The notes: generated by a model from the letters alone, not told the origin. DNA of 64,000 nt from Verrucomicrobiota bacterium (GCA_003218375.1 QHNH01000010.1:249887-313886); one strand, 5' to 3'; counted from the first letter of the stretch, positions 18,923-28,411 are shown. A program made the numbers and translations.

Positions 18923-20782
18923 ATGTTTCAGACGCCTTCTCGAACTGCCATTTTTTCGCCCGCAATCCTCGCGGCGGTTTTCGCTTTTCTTGTTGCGCAC
19001 GATGCGATCGCGGCGAGCGCGGACGTCACCGCCGTCCTCAGCAATTCGAATACGGCAGTCGGCCAGCCGGTCCAGCTTCAAATAAAAGTGACCGGCTCCG
19101 CCAGCGCCAGGCCGCCGGGCGCAATCGCAGTAGATGGATTGGACATTCGTTTCAGCGGACAATCCCAGTTACTGGAAGGCCGCAACTTCCAGTTCACCTA
19201 CAGCTACATCTACAATTACACGGTGATGCCGCTCAAGGCGGGCACGTTCAAGATCCCGCCCCAGACCGTCGAGGCCGGCGGGAGTACGTTACGAACTCCG
19301 GAACTCACGTTGCAGGTCGCGGCGGATTCGAGCACCGCGCAATCGCCCCGGTCGAAATCCTCTGCATCGATCGATCCAAGTAAAATCGCTTTCGTCGAGC
19401 TGACGCTCAGCAAGACGACCGCATACGTTGGCGAGATGATCCCGGCGGTGGTGCGGGTGGGATTCAATGTGCGCACGCCGGTGGAATCACTGGGCAACGG
19501 CGCTGAAATCACCGGCCAGGGATTCACCGCCCAGAAAATGCGCGAGCCGCGGCAGACCATCGAAACGATCGGCGGCAGGACCTACCAGGTCTTTACGTTC
19601 AAGACCGCGCTCTCGCCGGCGCGAAGCGGCAAGATCGAGGTGGGGCCCGTGCAGGTGCACGCGGTGGTGCGTATTCCCCGCCCGAATTCGCGCAGTCAGA
19701 CGATGCCGCGCGACCTCTTCGACACGAACGATCCGTTCATGGACAATTTTTTCCGCGATCCCTTGTTCATGCCCAGCACGCCGCAGGAAGTTAAAATCAA
19801 AAGCGAGCAGGTCACGCTGGAGGTAAAATCGTTGCCGCCGGGCGCGCCGCCGGATTTTGGCGGAGCGGTCGGTAACTTTACCCTCTCGAATGAAGTAAAA
19901 CCGAAAACCGCGCAGGTCGGCGATCCGTTCACGGTGACCGCGACAATCACCGGGCGCGGAAACTTCGATCGAGTCACGGCGCCGGCTTTCGAGGATGAGC
20001 ACGGGTGGCATAAATATCCGCCGTCGGCTGATTTCAAACAGGATGACGACATTGGGATCAGCGGCACGAAAAAGTTCGAGATCGTGCTGAGCGCGAATGA
20101 GCGGAAGGATCAGATTCCGGCGCAACTTTTCACCTACTTCGATCCGGCGAAGGAGCAATACGTGACGTTGCGGGCGGAACCGATTCCGGTCCGCGTGGAA
20201 GGCGGCTCAGCCCCGGCCGCGACCACGGCTCCAGCTGCGCCCCAGGCACCGACGACCGCGCCATCGCAGGCGCCACGTCAGGCATCGCAACAGGAAATCC
20301 TTCATCAGCTGACCGAGCTGCCGGCAGAAACGCAGTCGTTCACTCCGCTCTTCGCGCGCCAGTCTTTCTGGCTGGCGCAATTGATCCCGCTCATCGCGCT
20401 ACTCGGTTTCGTTGCCTGGAAAATTCGGGTCGCGCATTTGAATAACCGCGAACTCCAGCGGCGCGAGGCCTTGCAACACGAAGCGGCCGCGCTGCAGCGC
20501 AGTCTGCGGCGCGAAGATGTCTCGCCGGAGGAATATTTTTCGAAGGCTTCGCGCGCGGTGCAATTGAAGACGGCGCTTGTGCGGAACGTCGACCCGGCCG
20601 CGGTGGATGCCGACATCGCGGCCTCGACGTTCGGAATGGATGAAGCGACCCGCACCCGGCTGCGGCGTTTGTTTGAGAAAAGCGATGAAGCGCGTTACAG
20701 CGGCGTCGGAAACGGCATTCGTCTCCTGCCCGCCGAAACGCGGAACGAAGTGCTCGAGTTGATCGATAATCTGCGGTCATGA
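18923..20782 (+). CDS. batD: BatD family protein
   Basis: A 619-residue protein with a signal peptide (IFSPAILAAVFAFLVAHDAIAAS). Several beta-sandwich (oxygen-tolerance/BatD) domains follow, with repeated phrases VGQPVQLQIKV, VGEMIPAVVRV and VGDPFTVTATI at the domain starts. A Pro/Ala-rich linker (AAPQAPTTAPSQAP), one membrane helix near residue 483 (LIPLIALLGFVAW) and a cytoplasmic helical tail complete it. This is the standard BatD architecture. It starts 15 bases after batBC and overlaps batE by 4. Confidence 0.9.
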   Translation: MFQTPSRTAIFSPAILAAVFAFLVAHDAIAASADVTAVLSNSNTAVGQPVQLQIKVTGSASARPPGAIAVDGLDIRFSGQSQLLEGRNFQFTYSYIYNYTVMPLKAGTFKIPPQTVEAGGSTLRTPELTLQVAADSSTAQSPRSKSSASIDPSKIAFVELTLSKTTAYVGEMIPAVVRVGFNVRTPVESLGNGAEITGQGFTAQKMREPRQTIETIGGRTYQVFTFKTALSPARSGKIEVGPVQVHAVVRIPRPNSRSQTMPRDLFDTNDPFMDNFFRDPLFMPSTPQEVKIKSEQVTLEVKSLPPGAPPDFGGAVGNFTLSNEVKPKTAQVGDPFTVTATITGRGNFDRVTAPAFEDEHGWHKYPPSADFKQDDDIGISGTKKFEIVLSANERKDQIPAQLFTYFDPAKEQYVTLRAEPIPVRVEGGSAPAATTAPAAPQAPTTAPSQAPRQASQQEILHQLTELPAETQSFTPLFARQSFWLAQLIPLIALLGFVAWKIRVAHLNNRELQRREALQHEAAALQRSLRREDVSPEEYFSKASRAVQLKTALVRNVDPAAVDADIAASTFGMDEATRTRLRRLFEKSDEARYSGVGNGIRLLPAETRNEVLELIDNLRS

Positions 20783-21522
20783 TCAGGGTCGTTCACATTT
20801 GCGCGATGTTAGTCACAGTCGTCGTGGCCGGTAGCGCGTCGGCGGAAGAAGAAAATCTTTTCGTAAGTGGCAACGCCGCTTACAGCGAAGCCCGTTTTCA
20901 GATTGCGGTCGATCGCTACGAAGCGGTAATTCATGGAGGAAACTGGCACGCCAACGTTTTCTATAATCTGGGAAACTCCTATTACCGGCTCGGGAATTTC
21001 GGCAAAGCGATTCTGAATTACGAACGAGCGGTAGCGCTCGATCCGCATCATCCCGAAGCGGACGCGAATCTGCGGCTGGCGCGAGACGAGGCGCGGGCGC
21101 TGGAGCTGAGGAAGGACTGGATCGAGCGTTATGCGAGCATGGCGACGGTCAAGCAATACTCGATCGCGGCCGCAGTCGCTTTTTGGTTCTCGTTCTTTCT
21201 AATCGCCCACCTGTTGCTATCGCGCCGTCGTTCCGCGGGTCGCATCGCACTCATCGCGCTGAGCATGATGGTGTGCGGCGTCTCGATTTTTGCCATTTTC
21301 GCCCTGGAAAATGGGACTCGAGGGAATGCGCTGGCCATCGTGACCGCAAAAGAAATCGAGGCCCGCCTGGCGACGGCGGACAACGCCAAGAGCGTTTTGC
21401 TTTTGCCGGCCGGTAGCGAAATCAAGATCCTGAGCGAGCGCGGCGATTGGGTCTACGCCGCGTTGCCGAACGATCAGCGCGGTTGGATCCCAACGAGCAG
21501 CGCCGAGCGCGTGCGAATGTAA
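20779..21522 (+). CDS. batE: BatE-like TPR and SH3-type protein
   Basis: A 247-residue protein. The signal peptide is at residues 1-22. Two TPR units follow (NAAYSEARFQIAVDRYEAVI and NLGNSYYRLGNFGKAILNYERAVALDP), then two membrane helices (about 128-150 and 155-175). A C-terminal bacterial SH3-like domain contains LPAGSEIKILSERGDWVYAALPNDQRGWIP. This is the BatE arrangement, here with an SH3 domain. It is the last gene of the operon and translationally coupled to batD by a 4-base overlap. Confidence 0.85.
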   Translation: MIRVVHICAMLVTVVVAGSASAEEENLFVSGNAAYSEARFQIAVDRYEAVIHGGNWHANVFYNLGNSYYRLGNFGKAILNYERAVALDPHHPEADANLRLARDEARALELRKDWIERYASMATVKQYSIAAAVAFWFSFFLIAHLLLSRRRSAGRIALIALSMMVCGVSIFAIFALENGTRGNALAIVTAKEIEARLATADNAKSVLLLPAGSEIKILSERGDWVYAALPNDQRGWIPTSSAERVRM

Positions 21523-21574
21523 TTCGTTGCGGTGTCATCTCGAGCCGCGCAGACGGCGGGTGGACCGCGCGGTA

Positions 21575-21688
21575 AATGACGAAGCCCGAATGACGAATGT
21601 CGAAAGAATGACGAAACGCGAATGCCGAATCAGAGGGTGGAGCTGGGCTGTCTGATCTTCGTCATTCTTCTTTCGAGCTTCGTCATTG
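21575..21688. repeat. ATGACGAA-type dispersed repeat block
   Basis: Repeated AATGACGAA and CGAATG words occur in forward orientation to about 21630, and their complements (CTTCGTCATT) at 21657-21688, giving a loose palindrome. A related block lies at 62300-62413. The 263-base gap between batE and the next gene contains nothing else that I can identify. Confidence 0.6.
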
Positions 21689-21785
21689 GTTGTGAGCCTC
21701 CTAGCCATCTACGCGGCTCGGGATGACACGCGCCCTGGCACGTCCCGGTTGTGAAGCCAACGAATGTCCAGCATCTTGAGAGCGG

Positions 21786-23201
21786 ATGAAGGCGGAGATG
21801 GATCTCGGGACGGACAAAAAAGCGTTCCAAATTAATCTCGACGCGAAGAAGTACGGCACCTTCGCCGAAATCGGCGCCGGGCAGGAAGTGGCGCGGCGGT
21901 TTTTCCACGTCGGCGGCGCGGCGGGAACCGTGGCCAAAACGATGTCGGCCTACGACATGACCTTTAGCGACGCGATCTACGGACCGGCGGACCGTTACGT
22001 GAGCCGCATTCGCCTCCAAACGATGCTCGATCACGAATACAAGCTCTTGATCGAGCGGCTGGACAAGAAGCTCGGCAGCGTCCGCACCTTTTTTGTTTTC
22101 GCCGATACCGTGGCGGCGCGCAGTTTCAAGCAGCACAATGAATCCCACGGATGGCTGGGCGTGCGTTTCCAGGCGGAACCGCGCGGTGAGCCGAGCCAGA
22201 TCATCATTCACGTCCGGATGCTGGATGAATCGAACGTCGACCAGCAGGAAGCGCTCGGGATCATCGGGGTGAACCTGCTCTTCGGCGCGTTCTACCATCA
22301 GCAGCCGGAAAAACTGATCGCGTCACTCCAGGAAAATCTCGACCCGAACCGGATGCAGGTGGACCTGATCAAGTTTTCCGGGCCAGCTTACGCTGGAGTC
22401 GACAATCGTTTGATGAGCCTGCAGCTCGTCAGCCAGGGCCTGACCGACGCGGTGATCTTCACGGCGGACGGCGGCGAGATGGTGCAGGCGGCCGATATTC
22501 TCTACAAGAAATCCATCCTGGTGGAACGCGGCAGTTTCCGGCCGGTGACTTACGCGACCAACGACATGTTGAACGGAGCGCGGTCGGTTTTCTTGAAACA
22601 ATCGGGCTGCTCGGATGAGGACCTGGTCGTCCTGATGGAGATGACGCTGGAGAACCTGCTCGCGGAAGGACAATTAAACCACGCCGATTTTTTGGCACGG
22701 GTGGATATTCTCGGCGCCCTTGGCCGCACCGTGATCATCTCGAAGTTCGGCGAATATTTTCGCCTGGCTTCTTATCTGTCGCGCTACACGAGCCGGAAGA
22801 TCGGCTTGGTGATGGGCGTTCCGAGTCTCCTGGAAATCTTCGACGAAAAATATTATCTGACCCTGGAGGGCGGAATTCTGGAGGCGCTGGGCCGGATGTT
22901 TAAGAGCGGGCTGAAGCTTTACGTTTATCCGATGGTCGACGAGCAGAGCGGGGAGCTGGTCACGGCGAAAAAGCTCGAGGTTGCCCCGAATTTGCGGTCG
23001 CTCTACCGCTATCTGATCGAGAACGAATTCATCCAGGAGATCACCGATTACAATTTGGAATATCTGCGCATCCATCCGCCGGAGACGCTGGCCAAACTCC
23101 AATCCGGTGATGCCGCATGGGAGAGGATGGTGCCGCCGGAGGTGATCCGGATGATCAAGGAGCGCCAGTTCTTCGGATACCGGGTGGCGGGCGCGAATTA
23201 G
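21786..23201 (+). CDS. Conserved protein of unknown function, about 470 residues
   Basis: A 471-residue soluble-looking protein with no signal peptide or membrane helix. Striking blocks are YGTFAEIGAGQEVARRFFHVGGAAGTVAKTMSAYD near the N-terminus, SHGWLGVRFQ, MVQAADILYKKSILVERGSFRPVT and GQLNHADFLARVDILGALGRTVIISKFGEYFRLASYL. I recall closely similar proteins in cyanobacteria and Bacteroidetes carried under inconsistent names. I know of no demonstrated function and assign none. ATG 21786 is used; ATG 21798 is an alternative. It precedes the pilus cluster by about 100 bases in the same direction. Confidence 0.8.
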   Translation: MKAEMDLGTDKKAFQINLDAKKYGTFAEIGAGQEVARRFFHVGGAAGTVAKTMSAYDMTFSDAIYGPADRYVSRIRLQTMLDHEYKLLIERLDKKLGSVRTFFVFADTVAARSFKQHNESHGWLGVRFQAEPRGEPSQIIIHVRMLDESNVDQQEALGIIGVNLLFGAFYHQQPEKLIASLQENLDPNRMQVDLIKFSGPAYAGVDNRLMSLQLVSQGLTDAVIFTADGGEMVQAADILYKKSILVERGSFRPVTYATNDMLNGARSVFLKQSGCSDEDLVVLMEMTLENLLAEGQLNHADFLARVDILGALGRTVIISKFGEYFRLASYLSRYTSRKIGLVMGVPSLLEIFDEKYYLTLEGGILEALGRMFKSGLKLYVYPMVDEQSGELVTAKKLEVAPNLRSLYRYLIENEFIQEITDYNLEYLRIHPPETLAKLQSGDAAWERMVPPEVIRMIKERQFFGYRVAGAN

Positions 23202-23299
23202 GCGGCGTTTTCCCGGGGTTTCGCCCGTGTGCCTAAGGGTTTGCCGCAGGCAGAAAACCGCCACTGTCGGCACGCTTCCCGCTATATGGAATCAGCATC

Positions 23300-24391
23300 A
23301 TGGCGCGGCGCGGAAACTCTGTCTTTGGTATCGATCTCGGCAAGCACGTCTTCAAGGGCGTTCTCCTTCAGCGAAAGGGCGACGATCGCTTTGTCCTGAC
23401 GAGCTACGCCTCGCGCGAGGTGCCGGAGGAATTGAAGACGCCCGAGGAACTCGCGCAGCAACTCAAGCTTTTGTTCAAGGACCTGGGTGGCAGCGCCAAA
23501 GGCTGCGCCATCGCCATTTCGGACCCGGCCTCGCTCCTTCGCATCATCGAACAGCCACACACGCCCATCGATCTTTTGCGCAACGCCCTTCGCCTCAACG
23601 GGCTCGCGGTGCTGAACCAGGAATGCAGAGATTTCGTGCTTGATTGCGCACCGGTCCTCGCGGAAGAAACGAATGGCCATGGAACCAACGGCTCCAATGG
23701 CAATGGTAACGCGGCGACCGAGCAGGAGCTGAACGGCCAGAACGGGGTCGCCAAAACCAAATATCTTGTCGGCGGAATGTTGCGTCCGACCGTGAAACAA
23801 ATCTCGGAGGCCTGCAGCAAGACGCGGACGACCGCTGACATTCTTCAACTGGCGCCGGTCTGTTCCTTCAACGCCTTCGAGTTCGCCTACCCGGAGATTT
23901 TTTCCAACGACGCTTTTCTTCTCCTCGATATGGGGCACCTGCAAAGCACGGTCCTGATCGGCAGCAAGAAGGAACTGGTGCTCGTGCGCAGCATCGATTA
24001 CGGCGGCAAGGCGCTGACCCAGGCGCTGACTGCCGACGGCGCGCTCGACGCCAATGCGGCCCGGCTGATGATGGAAGAAGGGGACGCCGGCATGGCCGAA
24101 ATCTGCCGCGGCTCACTCACCCGGCTCGCCACCGAAGTGCGCAATTCGATTGGCTTTTACGAAGGCCAGCACGAGCAAAGCATTCACCGCATTTTTGTTT
24201 CCGGCGGCCTCGCTCGGACGGAGACCATTTTGCAAACCTTGAGCGACGAGCTGGGATTGCCCTGCGAAATCTGGGACCCTCTCGAAACCTGCGAGGTGGC
24301 CCTGCCTCCGGCGAAACGCCAGGCGTTGCCGAACGAATTTGTATCTCTCAACGTCGCCTGCGGCGCGGCCTTCGAGTACCTGCGGAACTGA
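23300..24391 (+). CDS. pilM: PilM-like actin-fold ATPase of type IV pilus assembly
   Basis: A 363-residue protein with FGIDLGKHVFKGVLL at residues 9-23 (phosphate-1 loop of the FtsA/PilM actin-like fold), LLLDMGHLQSTVLI (phosphate 2) and IFVSGGLARTETIL (adenosine loop). PilM is a cytoplasmic ring component that binds the PilN N-terminus. An Asn/Gly-rich insert (NGHGTNGSNGNGN, about residues 125-150) is unusual. Genes for PilN-, PilO- and PilP-like proteins follow directly, supporting the call. Confidence 0.82.
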   Translation: MARRGNSVFGIDLGKHVFKGVLLQRKGDDRFVLTSYASREVPEELKTPEELAQQLKLLFKDLGGSAKGCAIAISDPASLLRIIEQPHTPIDLLRNALRLNGLAVLNQECRDFVLDCAPVLAEETNGHGTNGSNGNGNAATEQELNGQNGVAKTKYLVGGMLRPTVKQISEACSKTRTTADILQLAPVCSFNAFEFAYPEIFSNDAFLLLDMGHLQSTVLIGSKKELVLVRSIDYGGKALTQALTADGALDANAARLMMEEGDAGMAEICRGSLTRLATEVRNSIGFYEGQHEQSIHRIFVSGGLARTETILQTLSDELGLPCEIWDPLETCEVALPPAKRQALPNEFVSLNVACGAAFEYLRN

Positions 24392-24400
24392 CGCGCGTCC

Positions 24401-25060
24401 ATGGCTCTCCATCTCAACCTCCTCCACGAGGAAATCCTCGAACAACGCCAGCGCCAGCGCGATCCGCTCAAGATCGGCATGATGGTGCTCTCTGCGCTCG
24501 GCGCGATCATGGTCGTCTATTACCTTTGGAACGCCTACAAGGTGCTCGAAATCCGCACCCGCCTCAGTCAGGCGCAGCAGAATTGGGCGAAGGTGGAGCC
24601 GAAAGTTACCGGTGCCCAAAAGCGTTCCGCGGAACTCAACAGCATCATCAGCACGACAAAGGTGCTCGATGGGATGATCGACGGCCGCTTTTACTGGGCT
24701 CCGTTCCTGGAAAAACTTTCCCGCTGCGTCGCGCTCAACGCGCAATTGATCAGCATCGACGGCACCGTCCTCGATGACGGAAAAATCAGCATCGTGATCG
24801 ACGGCCTCGCCGCCGGCCGCGAACCGCGCGCCGCCGCCGAGGAACTCCGCCAACTTCTCCTCGAGCAGCTCGGGCAGAGTTACAACGACGTGAAGGTCGA
24901 ATTCAAATCGCTCGAGGATCTCGATACGATCGTGAACATCGGCGGTTCTAACATGGCGATGGCACGCTTTGGCATCAACGCCACCTTCAACACCGTCGCG
25001 GCCAAGCCGACTCCCACGCCGGGACCGCGCACCAAGACCCGGGGGGAACCGAAGCAATGA
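24401..25060 (+). CDS. pilN: PilN-like inner-membrane pilus assembly protein
   Basis: A 219-residue protein beginning MALHLNLLHEEILEQRQRQRDPLK. The LNLL near the N-terminus resembles the PilM-binding INLLP motif of PilN. One membrane helix (IGMMVLSALGAIMVVYYLW) is followed by a coiled coil and an alpha/beta periplasmic domain. It starts 9 bases after pilM and overlaps the next gene by 4 bases. The Pro/Thr/Lys tail (KPTPTPGPRTKTRG) is not part of the usual fold. Confidence 0.72.
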   Translation: MALHLNLLHEEILEQRQRQRDPLKIGMMVLSALGAIMVVYYLWNAYKVLEIRTRLSQAQQNWAKVEPKVTGAQKRSAELNSIISTTKVLDGMIDGRFYWAPFLEKLSRCVALNAQLISIDGTVLDDGKISIVIDGLAAGREPRAAAEELRQLLLEQLGQSYNDVKVEFKSLEDLDTIVNIGGSNMAMARFGINATFNTVAAKPTPTPGPRTKTRGEPKQ

Positions 25061-25632
25061 AACGAATCCAGGTAAAGCTGAGCAAGGATCAGATTCAAAA
25101 ACTGTCGTTGAGCTCGATCGGTTTCATCGTGCTGGTCTACGTCTATTTTAGTTTCTTCCTCGGCCCGTTAAACAACAGCCGCGATACCATGCTGGCCGAG
25201 ATCGACCAGCTGCAGGACAAAGTCGCCAACTCGAAAAACGAGCTGACCAAGACGAGCAAGCTCGAACAGCAGGCGAACACGTCCACGAAACGTTTTGCCG
25301 CCCTGAAAGCCCTCAGTCCGGAAGGCGCGCCCATCGCCTGGTTCCCGCCCCGGATGAAAACCTTTTTCGCGAACCAGGAGATCGATAAAGCCACCGCGCG
25401 CCTCGAGAACAGCGTCGCTTACAAGGAAACCGATCTTGCTAACTGGATGCGTTACAACTGGATTCTCGAGTTGCCCCAGGCTGATTTTTCCACGCTCGGC
25501 AAAGCCGTTGCCGCCTTGGAAAACGCCGAGCCGCTTATGTCGATCATGCGCATCAGCATCAAGGCGCTGCCGGAAGATCCGCAGTTCCAACAGATCACGC
25601 TCAGTGCCAGCACAGCAATGGTAAAACGATGA
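25057..25632 (+). CDS. pilO: PilO-like inner-membrane pilus assembly protein
   Basis: A 191-residue protein. The short cytoplasmic N-terminus is followed by a membrane helix (LSSIGFIVLVYVYFSFFLGPL) and a coiled coil (about 45-85, ending QQANTSTKRFAAL). A ferredoxin-like periplasmic domain ends with LSMIMRISIKALPED-type strands. This is the PilO layout. It overlaps both neighbours by 4 bases, so the four pil-like genes are one coupled unit. Confidence 0.72.
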   Translation: MKRIQVKLSKDQIQKLSLSSIGFIVLVYVYFSFFLGPLNNSRDTMLAEIDQLQDKVANSKNELTKTSKLEQQANTSTKRFAALKALSPEGAPIAWFPPRMKTFFANQEIDKATARLENSVAYKETDLANWMRYNWILELPQADFSTLGKAVAALENAEPLMSIMRISIKALPEDPQFQQITLSASTAMVKR

Positions 25633-26042
25633 AAACGATCCTCGCTCTTCTCACTTTCACCGCGCTTTCGCTTCAAGGCCTTCGCGCCGAAGACGCGCCC
25701 GCCGCCATCGAGTTGAAGAACAAATCGTCCTTCACCATGGACGCCAGCGGACGCAGCCCGTTCTGGCCTATCGGCTGGAAACCGGTCGCGCGCGTCCAGA
25801 ACACCACGACCGAACACACCGGCCCCGACATTCTTCCGTCCGCCTTTGTCGTCACCTCGATCACAGTCGATCACGGCACTCGCTTCGCCATCATCAACGG
25901 TAAAGCGATGCAGGAAGGCCAGGTATTCGGCCTCCAGCTCGGCAACCAGACCTATCAACTGACCGTCAAAGCCATCGAAGACGGCCGCGTCATCCTCGCC
26001 CGCCGCGACCAGGAAATCATCGTCCCCCTCCGCCGGAAGTAG
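25629..26042 (+). CDS. PilP-like periplasmic protein
   Basis: A 137-residue exported protein with a signal peptide (MKTILALLTFTALSLQGLRA). There is no lipobox, unlike classical PilP. The body is a small beta domain with VVTSITVDHGTRFAIINGKAMQEGQVFGLQLGNQTYQLTVKAIEDGRVILAR, resembling the PilP/GspC homology region that contacts the secretin. The call rests on this and on position after pilO. No secretin (PilQ) gene follows: the next gene is the convergent cstA. Confidence 0.6.
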   Translation: MKTILALLTFTALSLQGLRAEDAPAAIELKNKSSFTMDASGRSPFWPIGWKPVARVQNTTTEHTGPDILPSAFVVTSITVDHGTRFAIINGKAMQEGQVFGLQLGNQTYQLTVKAIEDGRVILARRDQEIIVPLRRK

Positions 26043-26050
26043 TCAGCAAC

Positions 26051-26162
26051 GGAACATAGACTTCCAGTCTGTGCGCCCAGCGGAAATTCTGTCCGCTGCA
26101 ACGAAAATATTATTCAGCGGAGTGAAACTCCGCTGGCCGCACAGACTACAAGTCTATGTTCC
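26051..26162. repeat. Long palindromic element (GGAACATAGACTTCCAGTC type), copy 1
   Basis: The ends are inverted copies of about 25 bases with two mismatches (GGAACATAGACTTCCAGTC... and ...GACTACAAGTCTATGTTCC). An inner CAGCGGA / TCCGCTG pair gives a second stem. Copy 2 is at 31831-31936. Confidence 0.75.
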
Positions 26163-26194
26163 ATCGGCAAGAAGATCATCCTCCCGCCGATCCG

Positions 26195-26255
26195 CCCTCA
26201 TCCTACCCTTCTCCCACTGGGAGAAGGAATTTCCTCTCCCTGAGGGTGGGGGTCA
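26195..26255. repeat. Double-hairpin intergenic repeat, copy 2
   Basis: It matches 488-550 in layout: CCCTCATCCTACCCTTCTCC, a GGGAGAAGG return, then CCTCTCCCTGAGGGTGGGGG. It lies between convergent gene ends and is a plausible terminator of both the pil-like operon and cstA. Confidence 0.7.
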
Positions 26256-26267
26256 GTTGTGTTGACG

Positions 26268-28313
26268 TCACATCCCGGTTGATTCAGCGCGTGACAGCGG
26301 GATGAATTCGCTTTCGTGCAACACGATTCGTTTCGTGCCGCGCAGAAGCTTCCACCATTCGCGGGCGCTGCCGGCGGCGATCAGGAAAACCAGGGCGACG
26401 AAACACAACGCGACTAAAGCGTCGAAGCGCCAGATGGCGGCCTGACGGGTCATCTCGGCGGCTTTGGTGGCGTCGGGCAAGGTCGCGGCTGTTCGCACGA
26501 GCGAATCGGCGCCGCTCAGGAAACCGAGCCGCGCATCGGGCGAAAATATTTTCAGATAGGCGGCGCTGAAGGTGACGGCGGCCATGAAGCAAAGCGGCAC
26601 GAGCGTGACGAAGACGTAGCGCACCTTGCCCATCTTGATCAGCACGGTCGTGCCAAGACAGAGCGCGATGATCGAGAGCAATTGGTTCGCGAGCCCGAAA
26701 AGCGGCCAGAGACTGTTGATACCGCCAAGCGGATCGATCACGCCCTGGTAAAGGAACCAGCCCCACGCCGCGACGAGCAACACGCTCGAGAAAAGATTCG
26801 CCGGCAACGAGGCGGTGTTGCCGAGCGGTTTCCATAAATTCCCCAGCAAATCCTGGAGCAAAAATCGCCCGACCCGCGTCCCGGCATCGAGCGTGGTCAA
26901 AATAAAAAGCGCCTCGAACATGATGGCGAAGTGATACCAGAGCGCGAGCGCCGTCGGATTCGACGTGACCCGCGAAAACATGTGCGCCATTCCCACCGCG
27001 AACGTCGGCGCTCCCCCCGCCCGGTTAAACATCGTTTTCTCGCCGAGATCGGTCGCGAGCTTCTGCATGTTCGCTTCGGTAACGGGGAAACCGGCGGCGG
27101 TGATTTTCGTCACCACCTCGGTCGGCGCGCCTTTGGTGTTGATCGCGAAATATTCGCCCGGCAGCAGAACGCAGGCGGCGATCATCGCCATGAGCGCGAC
27201 CATCATCTCGGTGACCATCGCGCCGTAGCCGATATCGCGGATGCGTGACTCGCGCGCGATCATTTTGCAGGTGGTGCCGGAGGCAATCAGCGAGTGAAAC
27301 CCGGAGACCGCGCCGCAGGCGATCGTGATGCAGACAAAGGGAAAGACCGGCCCCGCGAAAATCGGTCCAGTCCCATCGATGAATTTGGTCAGCGAGGGCA
27401 TCAGAAGCATCGGGCGCAGCAGGACCACGGCAACGGTGAGTGCCGCGACGGTGCCCAGCTTCAGGAACGTGCTCAGATAATCGCGCGGCGTCAGCAGCAG
27501 CCAGACCGGCAGGATCGACGCCGCCAGCCCGTAAATCATCACCGCCCAGGCCAGCCATTTTTCGTCCTGGCGAAACCAGCTTTCGATCGCCGGATAACTG
27601 GCGAGGAATTGTCCGCCCCATACCCCGAGACCCAGACCGACAATTCCGAATATCGTCACCCATTTCACGCTGACTTTTCCGGTCCGCAATCCGAGGCCCA
27701 TGATTATCGCGACCGGAATCGTGGTCGCGATCGTGAACACGCCCCACGGACTTTTGGCAAGCGCCTGCACGACCACCAGCGCCAGCACCGCCATGATCAT
27801 GATCATGATGAGGAGCACGCTGACCAGCGCGAGCGCGCCCACGCCGCGTCCGATTTCTTCCTTCACCATTTGGCCCAGCGTTTTGCCGCGGCGCCGCACG
27901 GAACTGAAGAGAATGATCATGTCGTGGACTGCGCCGCCGAGCGTCGCGCCGATCAGGATCCAAAGCGTTCCCGGCAAAAACCCAAACTGGGCCGCGAGCA
28001 CCGGACCGACCAATGGCCCGGGCCCGGCGATAGCGGCGAAATGATGGCCGAAAACCATCCAGCGATTTGTGGGCACAAAATCTTTGCCGTCATCGTGCGC
28101 GACGGCGGGCGTGGCGCGCGCGTCATTCAGGACGAGAACTTTTGCCGCGAGCCATTTGCTGTAGAACCGATAGCTGACCGCGAACGCGCACAGGCCCGCG
28201 GTCACGATCCAGAGCGCGCTGATTTGTTCGCCCCGGGAAAGCGCCAGCACCGCCAGCGCGAGCAAACCCAAAGCGCTGACCGCGATCCAAAGCAGTTTCT
28301 TCCAGATATTCAT
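26268..28313 (-). CDS. cstA: Carbon starvation protein A (peptide/pyruvate transporter family)
   Basis: A 681-residue polytopic membrane protein with about 16 hydrophobic segments. Family blocks are NRWMVFGHHFAAIAGPGPLVGPVLAAQFG, GGAVHDMIILFSSVRRRGKTLGQM and SGFHSLIASGTTCKMIARES. CstA proteins take up peptides or pyruvate under carbon limitation. The C-terminal CstA_5TM region (FANQLLSIIALCLGTTVLIKMGK) is present, so it is full length. It is a single gene, convergent with the pil-like genes. Confidence 0.92.
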   Translation of the reverse strand: MNIWKKLLWIAVSALGLLALAVLALSRGEQISALWIVTAGLCAFAVSYRFYSKWLAAKVLVLNDARATPAVAHDDGKDFVPTNRWMVFGHHFAAIAGPGPLVGPVLAAQFGFLPGTLWILIGATLGGAVHDMIILFSSVRRRGKTLGQMVKEEIGRGVGALALVSVLLIMIMIMAVLALVVVQALAKSPWGVFTIATTIPVAIIMGLGLRTGKVSVKWVTIFGIVGLGLGVWGGQFLASYPAIESWFRQDEKWLAWAVMIYGLAASILPVWLLLTPRDYLSTFLKLGTVAALTVAVVLLRPMLLMPSLTKFIDGTGPIFAGPVFPFVCITIACGAVSGFHSLIASGTTCKMIARESRIRDIGYGAMVTEMMVALMAMIAACVLLPGEYFAINTKGAPTEVVTKITAAGFPVTEANMQKLATDLGEKTMFNRAGGAPTFAVGMAHMFSRVTSNPTALALWYHFAIMFEALFILTTLDAGTRVGRFLLQDLLGNLWKPLGNTASLPANLFSSVLLVAAWGWFLYQGVIDPLGGINSLWPLFGLANQLLSIIALCLGTTVLIKMGKVRYVFVTLVPLCFMAAVTFSAAYLKIFSPDARLGFLSGADSLVRTAATLPDATKAAEMTRQAAIWRFDALVALCFVALVFLIAAGSAREWWKLLRGTKRIVLHESEFIPLSRAESTGM

Positions 28314-28353
28314 CGATTGAATCCGAGGCGGGCTGATGAGATTTTAGGCGAAA

Positions 28354-28411
28354 GTGGCGCCGGCTGCCAGCCGGTGTTTCGATTGAATCACCGGCAGGAT
28401 GCCGGTGCCAC
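28354..28411. repeat. Palindrome GTGGCGCCGGCTGCC...GGATGCCGGTGCCAC
   Basis: A 58-base inverted repeat with two internal stems (GCCGGCTGCCAGCCGG and CACCGGCAGGATGCCGGTG) between the divergent cstA and methyltransferase genes. It ends just upstream of the methyltransferase start. Confidence 0.65.
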
